Of a DNA stretch of 55,601 nucleotides, positions 11,977-24,010 are shown piece by piece. Position 1 is the first letter of the stretch. Every line of letters begins with the position of its first letter. Origin of the DNA: Emmonsiellopsis sp. PD_33. Lineage: Eukaryota > Ascomycota > Eurotiomycetes > Onygenales > Ajellomycetaceae. The DNA is taken from positions 1 to 55,601 of the forward strand of contig JANTQF010000228.1 of NCBI GenBank assembly GCA_032988165.1, in the 5' to 3' direction. A program made the translations under genes and the position numbers. The notes beneath the pieces are model-generated. The model searched no databases, had not been told where the DNA came from, and saw only the letters and a program-made list of their open reading frames with translations.

Positions 11977-13484
11977 GGCCGGCTCAGCAGAAATAATAAA
12001 GATGATATTACAACGTCAGACAAGAACTAGGTACCCGGTATTGTATATTCCTTTTTCTGTGTATTTTTTACTTTTTCTCTTTCTTTTTTTCATTTCATTT
12101 CTTTTTCTCTTAGCGTCCCAGCAGCTCCAACAATCACGATAATAGTAATATAATATGGCAATATCACAATAATAACATCCTTCCATCGCCAGCATGGAAC
12201 TTCGATCCCCGTCTGCTTCTGCATCTGAATACGCAGTGTAACCAGCAGCCAGCTTCTGCGAGGAAAACAAGGATTGATTCCTCACTGATTTTATGAGTAG
12301 CCGTTTCAACCAGCTCTCCATCTGCTAAACTACGCTGTCCCCACTCTGCCCTGCGTGTGACTTGCTCAGACATACAGACATACAGGCATACAGACATATC
12401 AAACCATGAGGAATCATCCAGCTACAAATCTATCTGTCAGCCTGCTGCAGACACTTCATATTAACTGCAATTATTAACTATTGCCCGGGAACCTATCCCA
12501 CGCATGCTGCTGACAAGCAGTTACTCACACACATAATATAGTTACATTGAAATGCACTTTGTTGCCTCCCCCTGTTTGCAGCCTGCACTAATAAAAGTTA
12601 GCTTTCGAGGGAGTTAAGTTTAGCTCCGCCAACTAATTCTGGAGGGATGCTATTGCTGACCACACAACCAGAGGAATCCTCAGCCTGCCCGACCCAGAGT
12701 GCTGGGATCTAGGGAAACAAGGGGGGTTGACGTCAATGTCATATTCCTTGCTGATGGGGATGGCAAGCAGGGCAGCGCAGTCTGAAGCAGGTTTTTATTG
12801 AAGGGGGAAATATAAGAAGTGCGTGAAACAAGCTCATTCTTGCTCTCTCTCATTTGTCAAACATTCACAATTATTTTTCCTTTTTCCTGTTCTCTTTTGC
12901 TGTTGTGTATCTCAAAATTACTAGTAGTTACATCTTGAAATTTGATGCTTGATTGCGCTCCACTGTGGCGGTTATTTTTTCCTTTTCTTCATCGTATCAT
13001 CGTATCATTTGCATCATCACTGATTTCTGCGGGTCCGGAGTTGAGCCCGAATATGTGAAAACACTTCGAAACTTCAAAAATAAAAAAAAATAAAAAAAAA
13101 CATCCACATGGCACATGGCACGGCCACGCTTTTGACGCCTGTGATGAAACCTAGCGTATATCGATGACGAGAAGCGCTTGCTTGCTGGGACAACTCCCTC
13201 GGTAACTATTTGGTTACACAGGCACTCACACATCGTCCGACTCCCGAGCCACGATGCTGTTCGGACCAGCCAGCTGAAACTTCAGTTCCGGCTGAGCCGA
13301 TGCTTTCCCCCTGTCAACTCCATATCTATCATCATACAGGCGGTGAGACAGGATAATAAACCATGAGCTGCCAGGCGAACCCCGAGCCTCGAGTCTCTCA
13401 TCGTCACACGAAAAGAGAAGATAAAATAAAAAAAAGTCAATGATGATGTGAAGCAGGCCAGGAGAGGGCAAGGAATCAAGGATT

Positions 13485-13504
13485 GGATGGATGGATGGAT
13501 GGAT
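13485..13504. repeat. (GGAT)5 microsatellite
   Basis: Five perfect tetranucleotide units; a related ATGG run lies near 14205. Confidence 0.95.
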
Positions 13505-14910
13505 CCATCAGGATCTCTCTCAGCAGGATCCTCGTTTTGTTTCCCGCTTGTAATAAAAATAAAAAAAAATCCCAACGACAGATTGTGAAGTACAGGATGA
13601 GATCATAGATTTCCACCGGCTTGAAATGACGATCGCTCTCAAATACAAACAAACGCCATTGTGGCTGATGCTGATGCTGATCGGCGGGCGGAAGGTTGAT
13701 GCTTGTCATTTGTAAACTGTTGGCAAACAAGCCCTCTGGTTTCATTATGGATCTACATTTCTAAATTCTAACACGACAAGATGCGTTCCTTGCTTTCCGA
13801 TTACAGCTGTCTGTCTGCTGGTGGTATGATATCATCACGGTTCCAGAAGCATGCAGAGGTTGCAGTCTACAGAGATGCATTGTATGCAAAGACAATCACC
13901 AAACCCTAATAAGATTGCGAGACGCCGTTTGATCGTCGCCTTGCGTTTGTCGTTCGTCCATGATTTCTCAACAACTGTCTCCAGTTTTTATTAGTCCCTG
14001 CCCAGCGCGATCTACAGACGACGGAGAAAGAAAAGGGATATTCAGAAGCAAGAATAGACTTGATGTTATTGGCTCGGGGTGGTATCTACTATGTTTGAAA
14101 CTTTAGAAACTTTCCGCTCTCCGCTCTCTTATTTTCTCCCGAGGTTATTTCGAAGAAACACAAGCTCTTCGTTGAGCCGTTCGTTGCTGGTGCTGGTATG
14201 TATGGATGGATGGATGTAGGTTCGGCCCGCCAATTCATTCATTCCTTGCCTGCTCACACAAACAAACACCTTCGAAGAACGAAAAAAGAAAGAAAAAAGA
14301 AAAAGCCCGCCTCTCTCTTGTACCACCTCCGTCCTATTAAATGGGAAGCACAAGCTGTACGTCGTGCATACTGCATATGATGCAACTTATTTATTATTCG
14401 CTGCAGCACAGCTAACTATTTCGCCCGTAAATGAACAGATGAACCAAATGTAATTCTCTAATTATCCCAATACCACCAGGTGGGCTTAAGCTTAGATGAA
14501 CTCATTCCAATGGAATTCATCAATTCAATTCCAGTATTCCTACACAGGAGTTGTGTATACAAAGTGATCAGCACTATCTAATGGATATATATAGTTCAAG
14601 AATACCTCCTTTCCCAACCGTCCCACGAGTTAAACAAACAAACCCAATTAGCTGCCAGCCACTGCAATGCACTGCAATGCAACACACTGCACTTCTCTCC
14701 AGCCCTTTCAACATGATACCAATCCAATGCAAGGCCGCCCTTCCAGAACCCTTCTAGCGTCCAAGCCAGTCAACAGGCCCCTCAGCCAGCCGCGCTGCCG
14801 GCGCAAGCTACCTAATCGTAAATCGCGGTACACGGATACATACATACTAGTAACTCCTTAACATACATGCAATCGCCGGATCGATGCGGACGCCATGCAC
14901 AGATGCTTCG

Positions 14911-14935
14911 ATGCCATGCCATGCCATGCCTTGCC
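14911..14935. repeat. (ATGCC)n short repeat
   Basis: Four perfect ATGCC units and one variant TTGCC. Confidence 0.95.
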
Positions 14936-17900
14936 ATGTCTGATTCGCGCCCTCGCGTCGGTAACTACTAGTATTGGTAGGCTGCACCGTCGAGCGACGA
15001 CGGGGGCACTGAGGCTGAGTATGTCGGAGTTATTAGATACTCGGATGAAGGCGGAGAAGGAAATTCATACCAATGTGATGGTTGCCTGTACAGATAGGCT
15101 GTTCGGAATGGGCAAGGGGGGATATATCCCATCCCACCCATCACCACAGGCATCCTGAATATAGAAGTGTACGGAGAAGTGTAGGCAGACATGCAGGGAT
15201 GGAACTAGTCACCAGAAACTAGCCATGGCACCAGCGAAGGAACAAGCGCCTTGGTGTGGTGTCCAGGAAGGAAAGAAATACGAGCTGCGAATGGATATGT
15301 GGAAATAGATAGGATGCGAATGCGGAGTATACATTTTCCCACGTTTTCAAACAACCCGGTCACATCCATGCTGCATGACGAAATAGTGCCTATTCATGTC
15401 TCTCGCGAGTGAGGGAGATGGTATGGAAATGAGGCTGACTCCTGAGGCTGAAAATGTTTATCAGGGTTTATTCCAACCTTGTCGCTGCTAGTAGGTTTCC
15501 TGTCCAGCCTGCTGGGTTGGGACCCCAAGGGGGGGGGTGCATTTTGTCCTTTTTGGGGAATTGCTATGTGCAGTTTTGAGTGGGATTTTAATGGACGTTG
15601 AAGAAGGGACGAATGGGGACTGGCTTCATCTACCTTGCCTCGTGGTGCAAGGCGGGCGTATTTTTGTATATTGTGCTTGGTTTTGAGTGCTATCGTTGTA
15701 TGTATTGCATCTATCATAATACAGTTTAGTATAAATATGCTGTTGTAATCAATAAAAGTATGCAGATTTATGGTACTGTCCTTGAACAATTAGATAAAAT
15801 GGTATGATCATGGGAGCTTTGGGTGGAGGGGTTAAACTGCTCTTCCAATGTAGGGCTGGATACAACATCCAGATATATATAAAATGCGAAAGGGGCATGG
15901 TTGTTCATCTAACACCATAATCTTATCCTCCGTCCAACCCCCCTTCCATATTGTGCCTCGTGAGGGTCATCTATCTTACTAGCCTTTCAAACACTTCCAG
16001 GAATTTATTAAATATACCAATTTTCAATTACCATTTCACGCCAATATCACTTCCACCTCCCTAAGGCTCCCGAGGTCACTCCCAGCTAGGAATCCCTGAC
16101 AGGCCACAGCCAAAGATCGTCTCGGCCTACCCGGACGCCTGGGTGACTCAGGGCTCGATTAATAATAATGCCAATAATGCCTGTAAGGATTACCGCGCTG
16201 AGCCAGCCTCTCCTTCACTACTCTTAGTACCATGCAGGGGTATTCCTGGTTGGGAGGGAGGGAGGGAATGGATTGATATCTGTCGAAACTTGAGAAGGCT
16301 GCTGCTATCGAATACATCTGGTTGCATGCTCAATATCAAAGCAATAGTTAATACCAGAAACCTTCTTACAATCGCAACTCGCCTCAGGCTCAGGCTCCCT
16401 CGCAACCATCTAAAGCTCAACGCATGTAGGACCATGAATTGTCCACTTTGTGGGTGGGGAGCGTGGCTCGGGCCGCTCGGGGCCACCGCACGGCAATGAC
16501 CGAATTTTGGGTTTGAAAGGAGCCATCTTTTGATAAAATGGCAGCCTCACGAGTCAGGGCGGATGGGATGGGATGGCGCCATTTGGTGATTGGCAGCCCT
16601 GGCATTAATTAGTAAAACCCAATAGTTTGATACCCTACAACAAAAGGGGTCATGAATGCGGGGGGCGGCACTTCCTCATCGGCCTCGATTCCAATTCCAA
16701 TTCCATCTCGGACTGAGAATGCCTGCATTAGTACGGGGTACAGACCTAACATCCGCCCCCTCCTTTTCGATCCACCCCCATAGGCCAGGATCGAGAGTCC
16801 GCAGCCACCGCACGCACAATCTGTAGTACCTTACGAGATACCCCGCGCCCCAACCGCCCGAGACCCATGGGACTGTGCGAAGCTATTGAAAATCCAACCC
16901 CGGAAGCGCAGGGGAGTTGAGTCAGGAAGGCTACGCCACGTGCCGTCCCGGTCCGAAACATAATAAATCTCTCCGTATCCGCAAAATTTAGTTTTGTATG
17001 ATCGTATCACATCTGGAATTGGAATTGTAATGCGCACGGTTTGCAAGATGGCGCAGAGCTAACTTAGATTCTTTGCGACGATTGCGTGTTGGGCCTGGTC
17101 CGAACTCGGAAAATGCCCTCGATCAGGGGCGAATGGATGGCTGAGAGAATGACAATGTGCCCATGCGGAGATAACTGAGTTACGGGTCGGGTCGTATCGA
17201 TGCAGGACACAGAAAACGTGGGAACGATGGACGATACGAGTCGTATCCTTGTCCACATGACCTGTCACATCTTGAAAATGGGGACGACTCTCGGAAACTT
17301 GCCTTCGGGGACAAGGATGACAAAAAAAAAACATTTCTCCGTCGGCTTGATTTTGAGGCTAAGAGCAAGCGGTGAGGGGAGGGAGTCAAGCGCGCTTGGG
17401 GATCCCGACAGAACGTGCGAGGCTGCCCAAGGCGGAGAAATATGACATAACTATCCTGGTCTCCTGTATCCCGGCGCCTCCGAATACCAGGATACAGTGC
17501 GTGGCAGCGGGAAGCTGACTCCTCAGATGATATATCTGGCTGGCGTTAAGGGGTATTTCTTGTCATGTGACAATCCGCCTCCATAATCGCTGCGTTTGAA
17601 CGTCACCACTACGTTCTATACAGAATAGCTTGGGAACATATCTATTACAGTTCAGTCAATGCGCTCATTCGGAGCCTGTACGGAAGCTTCAGGGAATAGT
17701 TCTATAGGACATTGATCTCGAGCATAGGGGTATTAATGATTTCAAGTTTCATTCTATTTTTTGGAATCCTCATTCGACCTGTTTCCCTACGACAGATTTA
17801 AATGGAGCACAGGATTCGTGGGGGTGTACATACATGAGTGGTAGCCCGATTTCTGGTGTCAAGTAACAAAATCGATCGCTAACCGCTTGCTTCCTGAGCT

Positions 17901-18472
17901 CAGGAGGGGGGGATTCTGTACCTGCTCTCATTCACAAGGATGGGGCATCTAACTTCAGTATACGGGGAAGCCCCCTTTCCAGCCTACTGGTGGACTCGCT
18001 TCTGCTAGGACAAATACAATCAACAACTGACATTCATCCTACCAGCAACCCATTGTCCCATGAATCAAAGAATATTTGGTCAGGTCTTGGTTTCAGCCAA
18101 TTCATTCGAACTGGCTTACTTATCCAGAACACCGCGAAAAGGTGCCTGACTATCGTTCTGGGTGCCTCCATTATGCTCACTCGAGATAGCTTCATTGGCC
18201 TATCTGTCCACGGCTGAGGGCTGTGGCAGACACAAGCCCTAATCTCTGACCAGAACGTCATACGCCAATCCTCAATGGTGGACAACACTATGACGTGAAC
18301 AGTGCAAATAGTGCAAATTTATATCACCCACCTCCTCCGGTCTGGGCTGATAACTCTCCGTTCTTTGATCGCTGGCTTCCTTATTGTCTGACCTGCTTTG
18401 CGTAGGAACTCGTTGTGGTTCTGGAGTGGATCAAGGTATACTTCTCTTGGGGAAAGGGTTTCAGGTCATCTC

Positions 18473-18927
18473 GATGGATCTTGAAGTGGAATCTTGGACC
18501 TCATCTGTAGTGGATAATGTAGGGTTGGAGAATTCCTGATGACGATTCACAAAGAATCAATGAAACTAATAAAGTGACTGAAGGAAGTTGAACTGAATTG
18601 AATGCTTGGACAAGGTTGGCATGAAATGATTCAGGCAGAATGGATTTAAAAACAGCAGAGTTAGAAGAGTTGGCTGGATTTAAAAGTAGAAGAGTTAAAA
18701 GACAGTTGAGAAGTACTCCATGGAGGTTGAGATGTTATTTTGTTGACATCTGGAGTGTTGTTGCTAGGGCAGGGCCAATTAGGGGATCATTGTTTCTCTG
18801 TGAAGGAGCAAATCACCCAGCATGAGAAAGGAGACTGGAGGAAGCCAGTTCTCTCCTATGTACCCCTATCAACTCTAGACAGCCTGCATAGTCAACCCAA
18901 GCCAAGACCAAGAATGGAAATCATTTG
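18473..18927. other. CpG-poor segment, possible transposon relic
   Basis: Only one CpG (18543) in about 455 bases, while the flanks are normal. The plus strand is rich in TG, AG and GA, and the frame from about 18640 reads as a Glu/Lys/Arg-rich stretch without known motif. The composition suggests a decayed repeat copy. I cannot name the element and see no repeats at its ends. Confidence 0.3.
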
Positions 18928-20426
18928 CGTCCCAGTAAAGACATGAAGTAGTTAGTTTCATGATAACGCATGTATTGTATCGTATTGTCTTTTTCCAACG
19001 TGTTTTCCAAAGTCATCCGTAATGGAGTCCCCAGCCCCATCCGGCGGCCCGTCCGTCCCATCGGCACCACGCGGGGCATTTACGCTGCCCATCCATCCTC
19101 AGGTGGATTCCTCGGAGGCGGGGCGTTAATACATGCGTGCTATACCCCCATCAGCCGGGGCACGCCCGGGGTAGTCCATGATATGGGCAGTTAAGTACAT
19201 CCATTCAATCCATCCAATCCATAAAAAGCCTCAGTCGCCCCGCACGCAGAGATCAGAACAGACCCATGCAACCAACGCACGCACGCACGCACGCATGGAA
19301 TGGATGCGGAGGGAAATCACGCCGTGACACTTCCTCCCCGGAATAGAGGATAGAGGAGGGGGGATAACGCTAAACTGGCTGAATCTAGCGCCGCGCTGTA
19401 TGATTTTATCATGACACGGCTGGTGGCGGAATTCTGTTCGCGCATCTAGCAGAGAAACAACCCAGGACAGTCCCTGTTTCACTTGTGCCACATGTGGGAT
19501 GGAGATGCGGGGCGGTTTATCTCAGCTGGCAAGACGGTGATAAGCGACCCCTCATACGCACGACGCGCACGGGTATGTTTGGCTAATAAACGCGGGGAGC
19601 TGGCGGGATGGGGGGGAAATGTCCGCATGATCCATATATGTGGTGTTTAAGCCGGGTGGGGGGGCTCAGCCGCGTCGAATCAAGACAGGGAATAATAAGG
19701 GTTCTAAAACCGCCTGAAGTTTCAGGGGTGATCCTGAAAATGAAAATGAAACGCGGGATGTCTTTCCGCATGGCATCAGTGCGCGAAACAAGCATCAAAT
19801 ACAGCACGGGATCAGTGTGGACCAATCTGCATCCATGCGGATATATGTATATTTGTACAACAGGCCATTGAACGTCACATCGAAGGCGGAGTGCCGGAAA
19901 CTCGGGATGGCGTCATCGCATGGCACGGCATGGCCTTCCTAGGTAGACCCCGCTATATGGTGGGATGTGCTCTTACATGGCACCGGTGTTATCCCTGCCG
20001 TGGACATCTTGCATGGTAGAATGGCCCGAGCTAGATCTACTCGCATGCGCGAGTGTGCATGGATAGGAGGCAGAGGAATGATGCAATTGCTGCCGTGGGA
20101 TGCAGGGGAAAGCCGGAAAGGGTTTATCAAGACACCACGTCTGATTTCCCAACTTATCGATTGGCAGGCCATGTGTATGCAAGATAGCCATATATCAGGC
20201 TGGGAACGCCGGGAATGACGACAATATTGCGAGTGCAGTATACCCCCCATCCTCACTAGTATGTTCGGGGGACGTACCGGATGGGGAGGATTCCGTCCAT
20301 AAAGTCTTTTTGCAATGACAACATGGAAAATACATCCCCTCAAGAAGATTGAAACAGCATGTCAGTTACCCCGCGGCAACCTTCCAAGGTAGTATCCATA
20401 ACACCACACCTGGGCAAATCCAGCGC
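18928..20426. other. Intergenic, no gene seen
   Basis: GC content returns to normal with short frames on both strands and no motif. It contains the (ACGC)5 run and the 3' side of the minus-strand gene ending at 20427. Confidence 0.45.
19275..19294. repeat. (ACGC)5 microsatellite
   Basis: Five perfect units. Confidence 0.95.
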
Positions 20427-21279
20427 TCACTCCTCAAACTCCTGCGGAGCCTGCGTAGAAATCCACTCTTCCATCAGTGCCTGACCACCTGCCGGTGCCG
20501 CAGCCGCCGGCTTAGGCCTCTTATCGCCTCTACGCGTAATAAGGAGACACAGAATCCTCCCCCATATCGTGAAACCTTCGTAGGACGTGGAAAGGCCAAG
20601 CTTTTTGTCATCCAGCTGTTGAGGTTGGGTTGGTTCTGGGGCGTGCTCTGTAGGTGTCTCGGGATTGCTCTCCACGCGCTTCCGTCGGCGACGCCTTGTT
20701 GATGATGGCGGCATGACTTCCACATCTGCATCCTCATCCGCAGCGGACGGCACAGCTGCCGGGATGTCCTGCAAACTGACAACAGCCTCATCATCACTCT
20801 CTTGTATAACCATCGCATCTGCAATGTCATGATCGGGAACATGAATCGGCGCATCATCCGTCCCCGTCACCTTGGTAGAATTACTCTTGATCTCAGCGGG
20901 CTGGTCGGTGAAGGATTTCTGCTTCGTGACGAGCGAGTGGCTAGTTCCTCCTTCGCGGAGGAAGATGGAGACTTCAAAGTCATCTGGCAATCTATTAATC
21001 ACCGGCACTGCAATCAACCCATTGCTGTAACTACAAAAAGGGGTGTATACCTTCAACGAGCACATCCTTCACCGGCTTGCTCTTCTTCCTGGCGCGGGCG
21101 CGCTCATTTTCCTCACGGAGCTTGGGTAGAACAAGGGGCTGAATACTTTTAAACACGCGCGGGAGGACGGGGTCGCGGGAGTTGAGTAGCCAGCGCGTGT
21201 CCGCGGGGTTGTCGAGGTATATGCGGCATTCGAGCACGGAGTGTTTGCTGATGCGGAGGTAGCGTCTGATGGGGGCCAT
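20427..21279 (-). CDS. Conserved-looking fungal protein of unknown function, 2 exons, 261 aa
   Basis: Exons 21279-21051 and 20983-20427. The 67-bp intron (GTATAC..CCAG) joins L-V-E to D-D-F-E-V in frame; other acceptors give a stop or a 43-bp intron. The N-terminal 75 residues are compact and basic (R-R-Y-L-R-I-S-K-H-S-V-L-E-C-R-I-Y-L followed by a Leu/Pro stretch and a charged helix). The middle is acidic and Ser/Asp-rich (about 110-170), then a run of Arg/Lys (RRRRRKR) resembling a nuclear signal, and a short hydrophobic C-terminal block Y-E-G-F-T-I-W-G-R-I-L-C-L-L-I. I do not recognise a catalytic motif. The layout suggests a nuclear, perhaps chromatin- or complex-associated, protein. It is divergent from sam37 with 535 bp between the start codons. 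Confidence 0.75.
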
Positions 21280-21814
21280 GGAGGAGGGCTGAGTGGGGTT
21301 TAAGTTAGTTGCTTTCGGCTGGTCATGGACATTTTTGAGTTGTACGGCAAACCCAACGCCGGTCGTAGCTTTGAATCCAGATCTTGATATTCGAACGTGT
21401 AGTTGTCGTTGTCGTTCGCGTCATGGCGTGATGTCGGAGCTGCATGCTTGGCATTCACACGTGACTGAATATTTCGCCTCTGCCAATCGGAGCTCCCAAA
21501 ATATATTCGGAACGACTGTTTGTCGACGACATCCCAACTTTCATCAATAAGGACAGACTCTCAGAACAGTTAAGAAAGCTCGATTATACGATTCCCTGTC
21601 AATTGTGCCGGCGAGTATGGCTCTACTCCCCTGAACTTGGCTATACGCCTGGACACAAGCAACCCAAATCCCCCTTTCCAATCCGCCATATACCCCCGCA
21701 GAATCCTGAAGCGGAGACTCCAAGTCGCATCCATTCGTCGGAAATAAGAGAGAAAGAGGCTACATACTCCGTCCCTGAACCGAACTTTCGTGAAGGCAAC
21801 AGCGGAGGGGGACC
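21280..21814. promoter_or_regulatory. Shared divergent promoter region
   Basis: A 535-bp region between the start codons of the minus-strand unknown gene and plus-strand sam37. It must contain both promoters. No clear TATA box. Confidence 0.5.
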
Positions 21815-23276
21815 ATGGTGTTAGAGTTGCATATCTGGGGCCCAGCCTTCGGGCTCCCCTCGATCGACCCGCAATGTATAGCGATGGTGGCATATTTTGC
21901 ACTGGCGGTGCCGGCTAAGAAGATGGGTGCGGGCGGGGAGCGCGAGCAGTGGGTTTTGATTGCGGATAGTGATCCCGGGATGGTGCCGACGAGTGAGTGA
22001 AACTGGCTATGGCGATGTGTCGTCCATTCTATATTTGATGGTTTGGTGGGTTGGAACTGGAAACTAATGGCGTGACGTAGATGAACTACCTGCGCTCTGG
22101 ACGGGGACACGGTGGATTAGCCGGTTCCGGAATATCGTGGAGTATCTGAGCCAGCATTCAGATGGAGAGTGGGATTTGGACCGGTGGATGGGTCAGAAAG
22201 AGCGGGCAGATTGTGTTGCGTGAGTAGTAACCCCCGCCGGCAAATTATCATAATCAGGACCTAATAGTGCCTAACAATGATCTAGCTTCTCCGCCTTCCT
22301 CGAAGCTCAAGGCCAGCCCCTGATCGACCTCTCTCTCTATGTGTCAAGCGAAAACTACTACAACGCCACCACCCCCGCGTATGCCAATCTCCTCCAATGG
22401 CCAAACCAATGGATCACCCCCCCTAAGATTCGGTCCGCCGCGAAGCAACGCACAAACTACCTCGGCCTCTCATCGCTGGACCTCGATAACATGGTCGAAG
22501 AAGAACGACAAGCCGCACGCGACCCAAACAATCTAGCCGCGAAAATCCCCCAACGGCTCGTGCGCAAGCCGCAGGCCACAGTGACCGATTTGCTGGGTCG
22601 ATCGTCGAAGCAGAACCGGATCCGACTGGACGGGATGACGGGGGCGTTTGTTGCGCCGCTGGAAGAACTGCTAGGAAAGAAGGGGTATATGTTGTCGTCG
22701 GAGATCCCGTCGAGTCTGGACTGTTTGGCGTTGGGATATTTGGCGCTGAGTCTGGTGCCTGAATTGCCGTATTCGTGGCTTCGGGAGGCAACTCGAGCGC
22801 AGGCGCCAGGATTAGCAGCGTATACGGATAGACTGCGGACCCGCTGCTTCGGGGCGGAGGCGGTGGACGTATCAATAACACTCGCAGACCCAAGGACAGC
22901 ATCCAGCCTGCCGTGGCGGGCGCCGGAGAAGATCAGCCTGGGGGCGGTGGGGATGCGGGCATTAGAGGGAATAGCGGATGCAACGCCTATCTTGCGGGAG
23001 CTCCGGGCAAGTTCACGACTGCAGCGAGCAAGTGCGGAGGCAGAGGCGGGAGAAGAGCGGGCATTGGTTGAGCAGGTGGCCAAGGCACGGCGGCGGGAGG
23101 TATACACATCGATGGCGGCAGTGGTGGCGGGGATTGGGGTGTTTGTGGGGTATCTGGTGCATAGCGGGATTGTGCAGTTTCAACTCGGGGAGGGAGATGA
23201 AGAGGAGGAGGAAGAGGAAGAGCAGCACACAGGGCCATCCCAGCTTGGGGAGGCAGGGGCTATTCTTGGGCTCTAG
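21815..23276 (+). CDS. sam37: Mitochondrial SAM complex subunit SAM37/metaxin-like, 3 exons, 435 aa
   Basis: Component of the sorting and assembly machinery that inserts beta-barrel proteins into the mitochondrial outer membrane. Exons 21815-21992, 22081-22219 and 22286-23276; introns GTGAGT..GTAG (88 bp) and GTGAGT..CTAG (66 bp), phases matching. The N-terminus M-V-L-E-L-H-I-W-G-P-A-F-G-L-P-S-I-D-P is the thioredoxin-like start typical of fungal Tom37/Mas37 proteins. A helical GST-C-like region follows (about 60-330). Near the C-terminus is a single membrane span (A-A-V-V-A-G-I-G-V-F-V-G-Y-L-V), then a run of eight or more Glu, giving a tail-anchored layout. Fungal SAM37 is often poorly conserved, so the match rests on the N-terminus, the anchor and the length. 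Confidence 0.88.
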
Positions 23277-24010
23277 AAGCCCTGGGGACATTTTTCTTTG
23301 CCAATTTCAAGATGCTACTATTCATGGCGACATGATGGATTTTCTTTACCTATCCCCTATTCTGCCTGTTCCATCCCCTGTCCATTGCTGTCCAATATGC
23401 CTTTGATACTACGGTGGAAAGACGCTGTTTGATGGATGACTAATGCACCGGAATAGGGGGCCTGACTCAGCAGCACCCGGCCAATCGGAGCCGAGGGCGC
23501 TCGCTGAGTCAGCCCGCCGCCTGTCCGCAAGGTCCTCACGTGGCAACCACCAAGGTCCCCAGTCCGTCGGGCTGTTACACGCCCAATACCACAATACACA
23601 CAATACACACGCTTCCCGCCGCCATACCGCGTATTGGCCTGACGCGCGCCGAGCAAATCCCGCTTTCTTTTTCCTCTGCCATGTGGGGGGGAAAATCTCC
23701 CATTTGCTGTGTGCGTGGCCATGTACCTGGCACATAGCTGCTGCATGCGTTCCTCATACAAAGAGTGTGGACAGTGACATCCCTAGCCCATGCCTGCTGT
23801 GCTCTGTTGCGGTTGCACACCTAATCTCTCGGTCTCTCTTTTTCTCGCTTGGCCCATGCCCCTCTTCTTCTTGTTGTCTTTGAGCCGCATCCTCGACCTC
23901 ACCTCGTCTATCTCACACACCCTTGGCCGGCCTATCCCAACCTCACTTTAATATCGCCTCGACCACCCCCGTTGCCCTCACTCGCCTGGTTGGTGCGTTC
24001 GTTGTCCGCC
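23277..24010. promoter_or_regulatory. Intergenic and promoter of the ZIP transporter
   Basis: Two identical AAGGTCC heptamers stand 23 bp apart (23529-23535 and 23552-23558), then a C/T-rich leader runs to the ATG at 24011. Other frames here lack motifs. Confidence 0.4.

Larger units (their letters stand above)
11977..18472. other. Long gene-less region
   Basis: About 6.5 kb on both strands without a frame that I can link to a family or extend through introns. It contains several promoter-like patches (for example tatatataaaatg near 15875 followed by a C/T-rich stretch) but no ORF after them. It could hold non-coding transcripts or very long untranslated regions. I searched for tRNA B-box patterns and found none with matching stems. 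Confidence 0.4.

Noticed and set aside
13482..14220. Tetra- and pentanucleotide runs as a CRISPR or satellite array
   Set aside because: They are simple microsatellites without spacers, and the organism is a eukaryote.
22423..23291. Several long minus-strand frames opposite sam37
   Set aside because: Shadows of a GC-rich coding exon; no motif, no splice context, and the plus-strand frame matches SAM37.
23443..23883. Plus-strand frame of 146 codons before the ZIP transporter
   Set aside because: No family motif, His/Ser/Arg composition of a promoter translation, and it overlaps the leader of the ZIP gene.
23849..24010. 54-residue N-terminal extension of the ZIP transporter
   Set aside because: It would need a TTG start and reads as leader sequence; the first ATG is at 24011.
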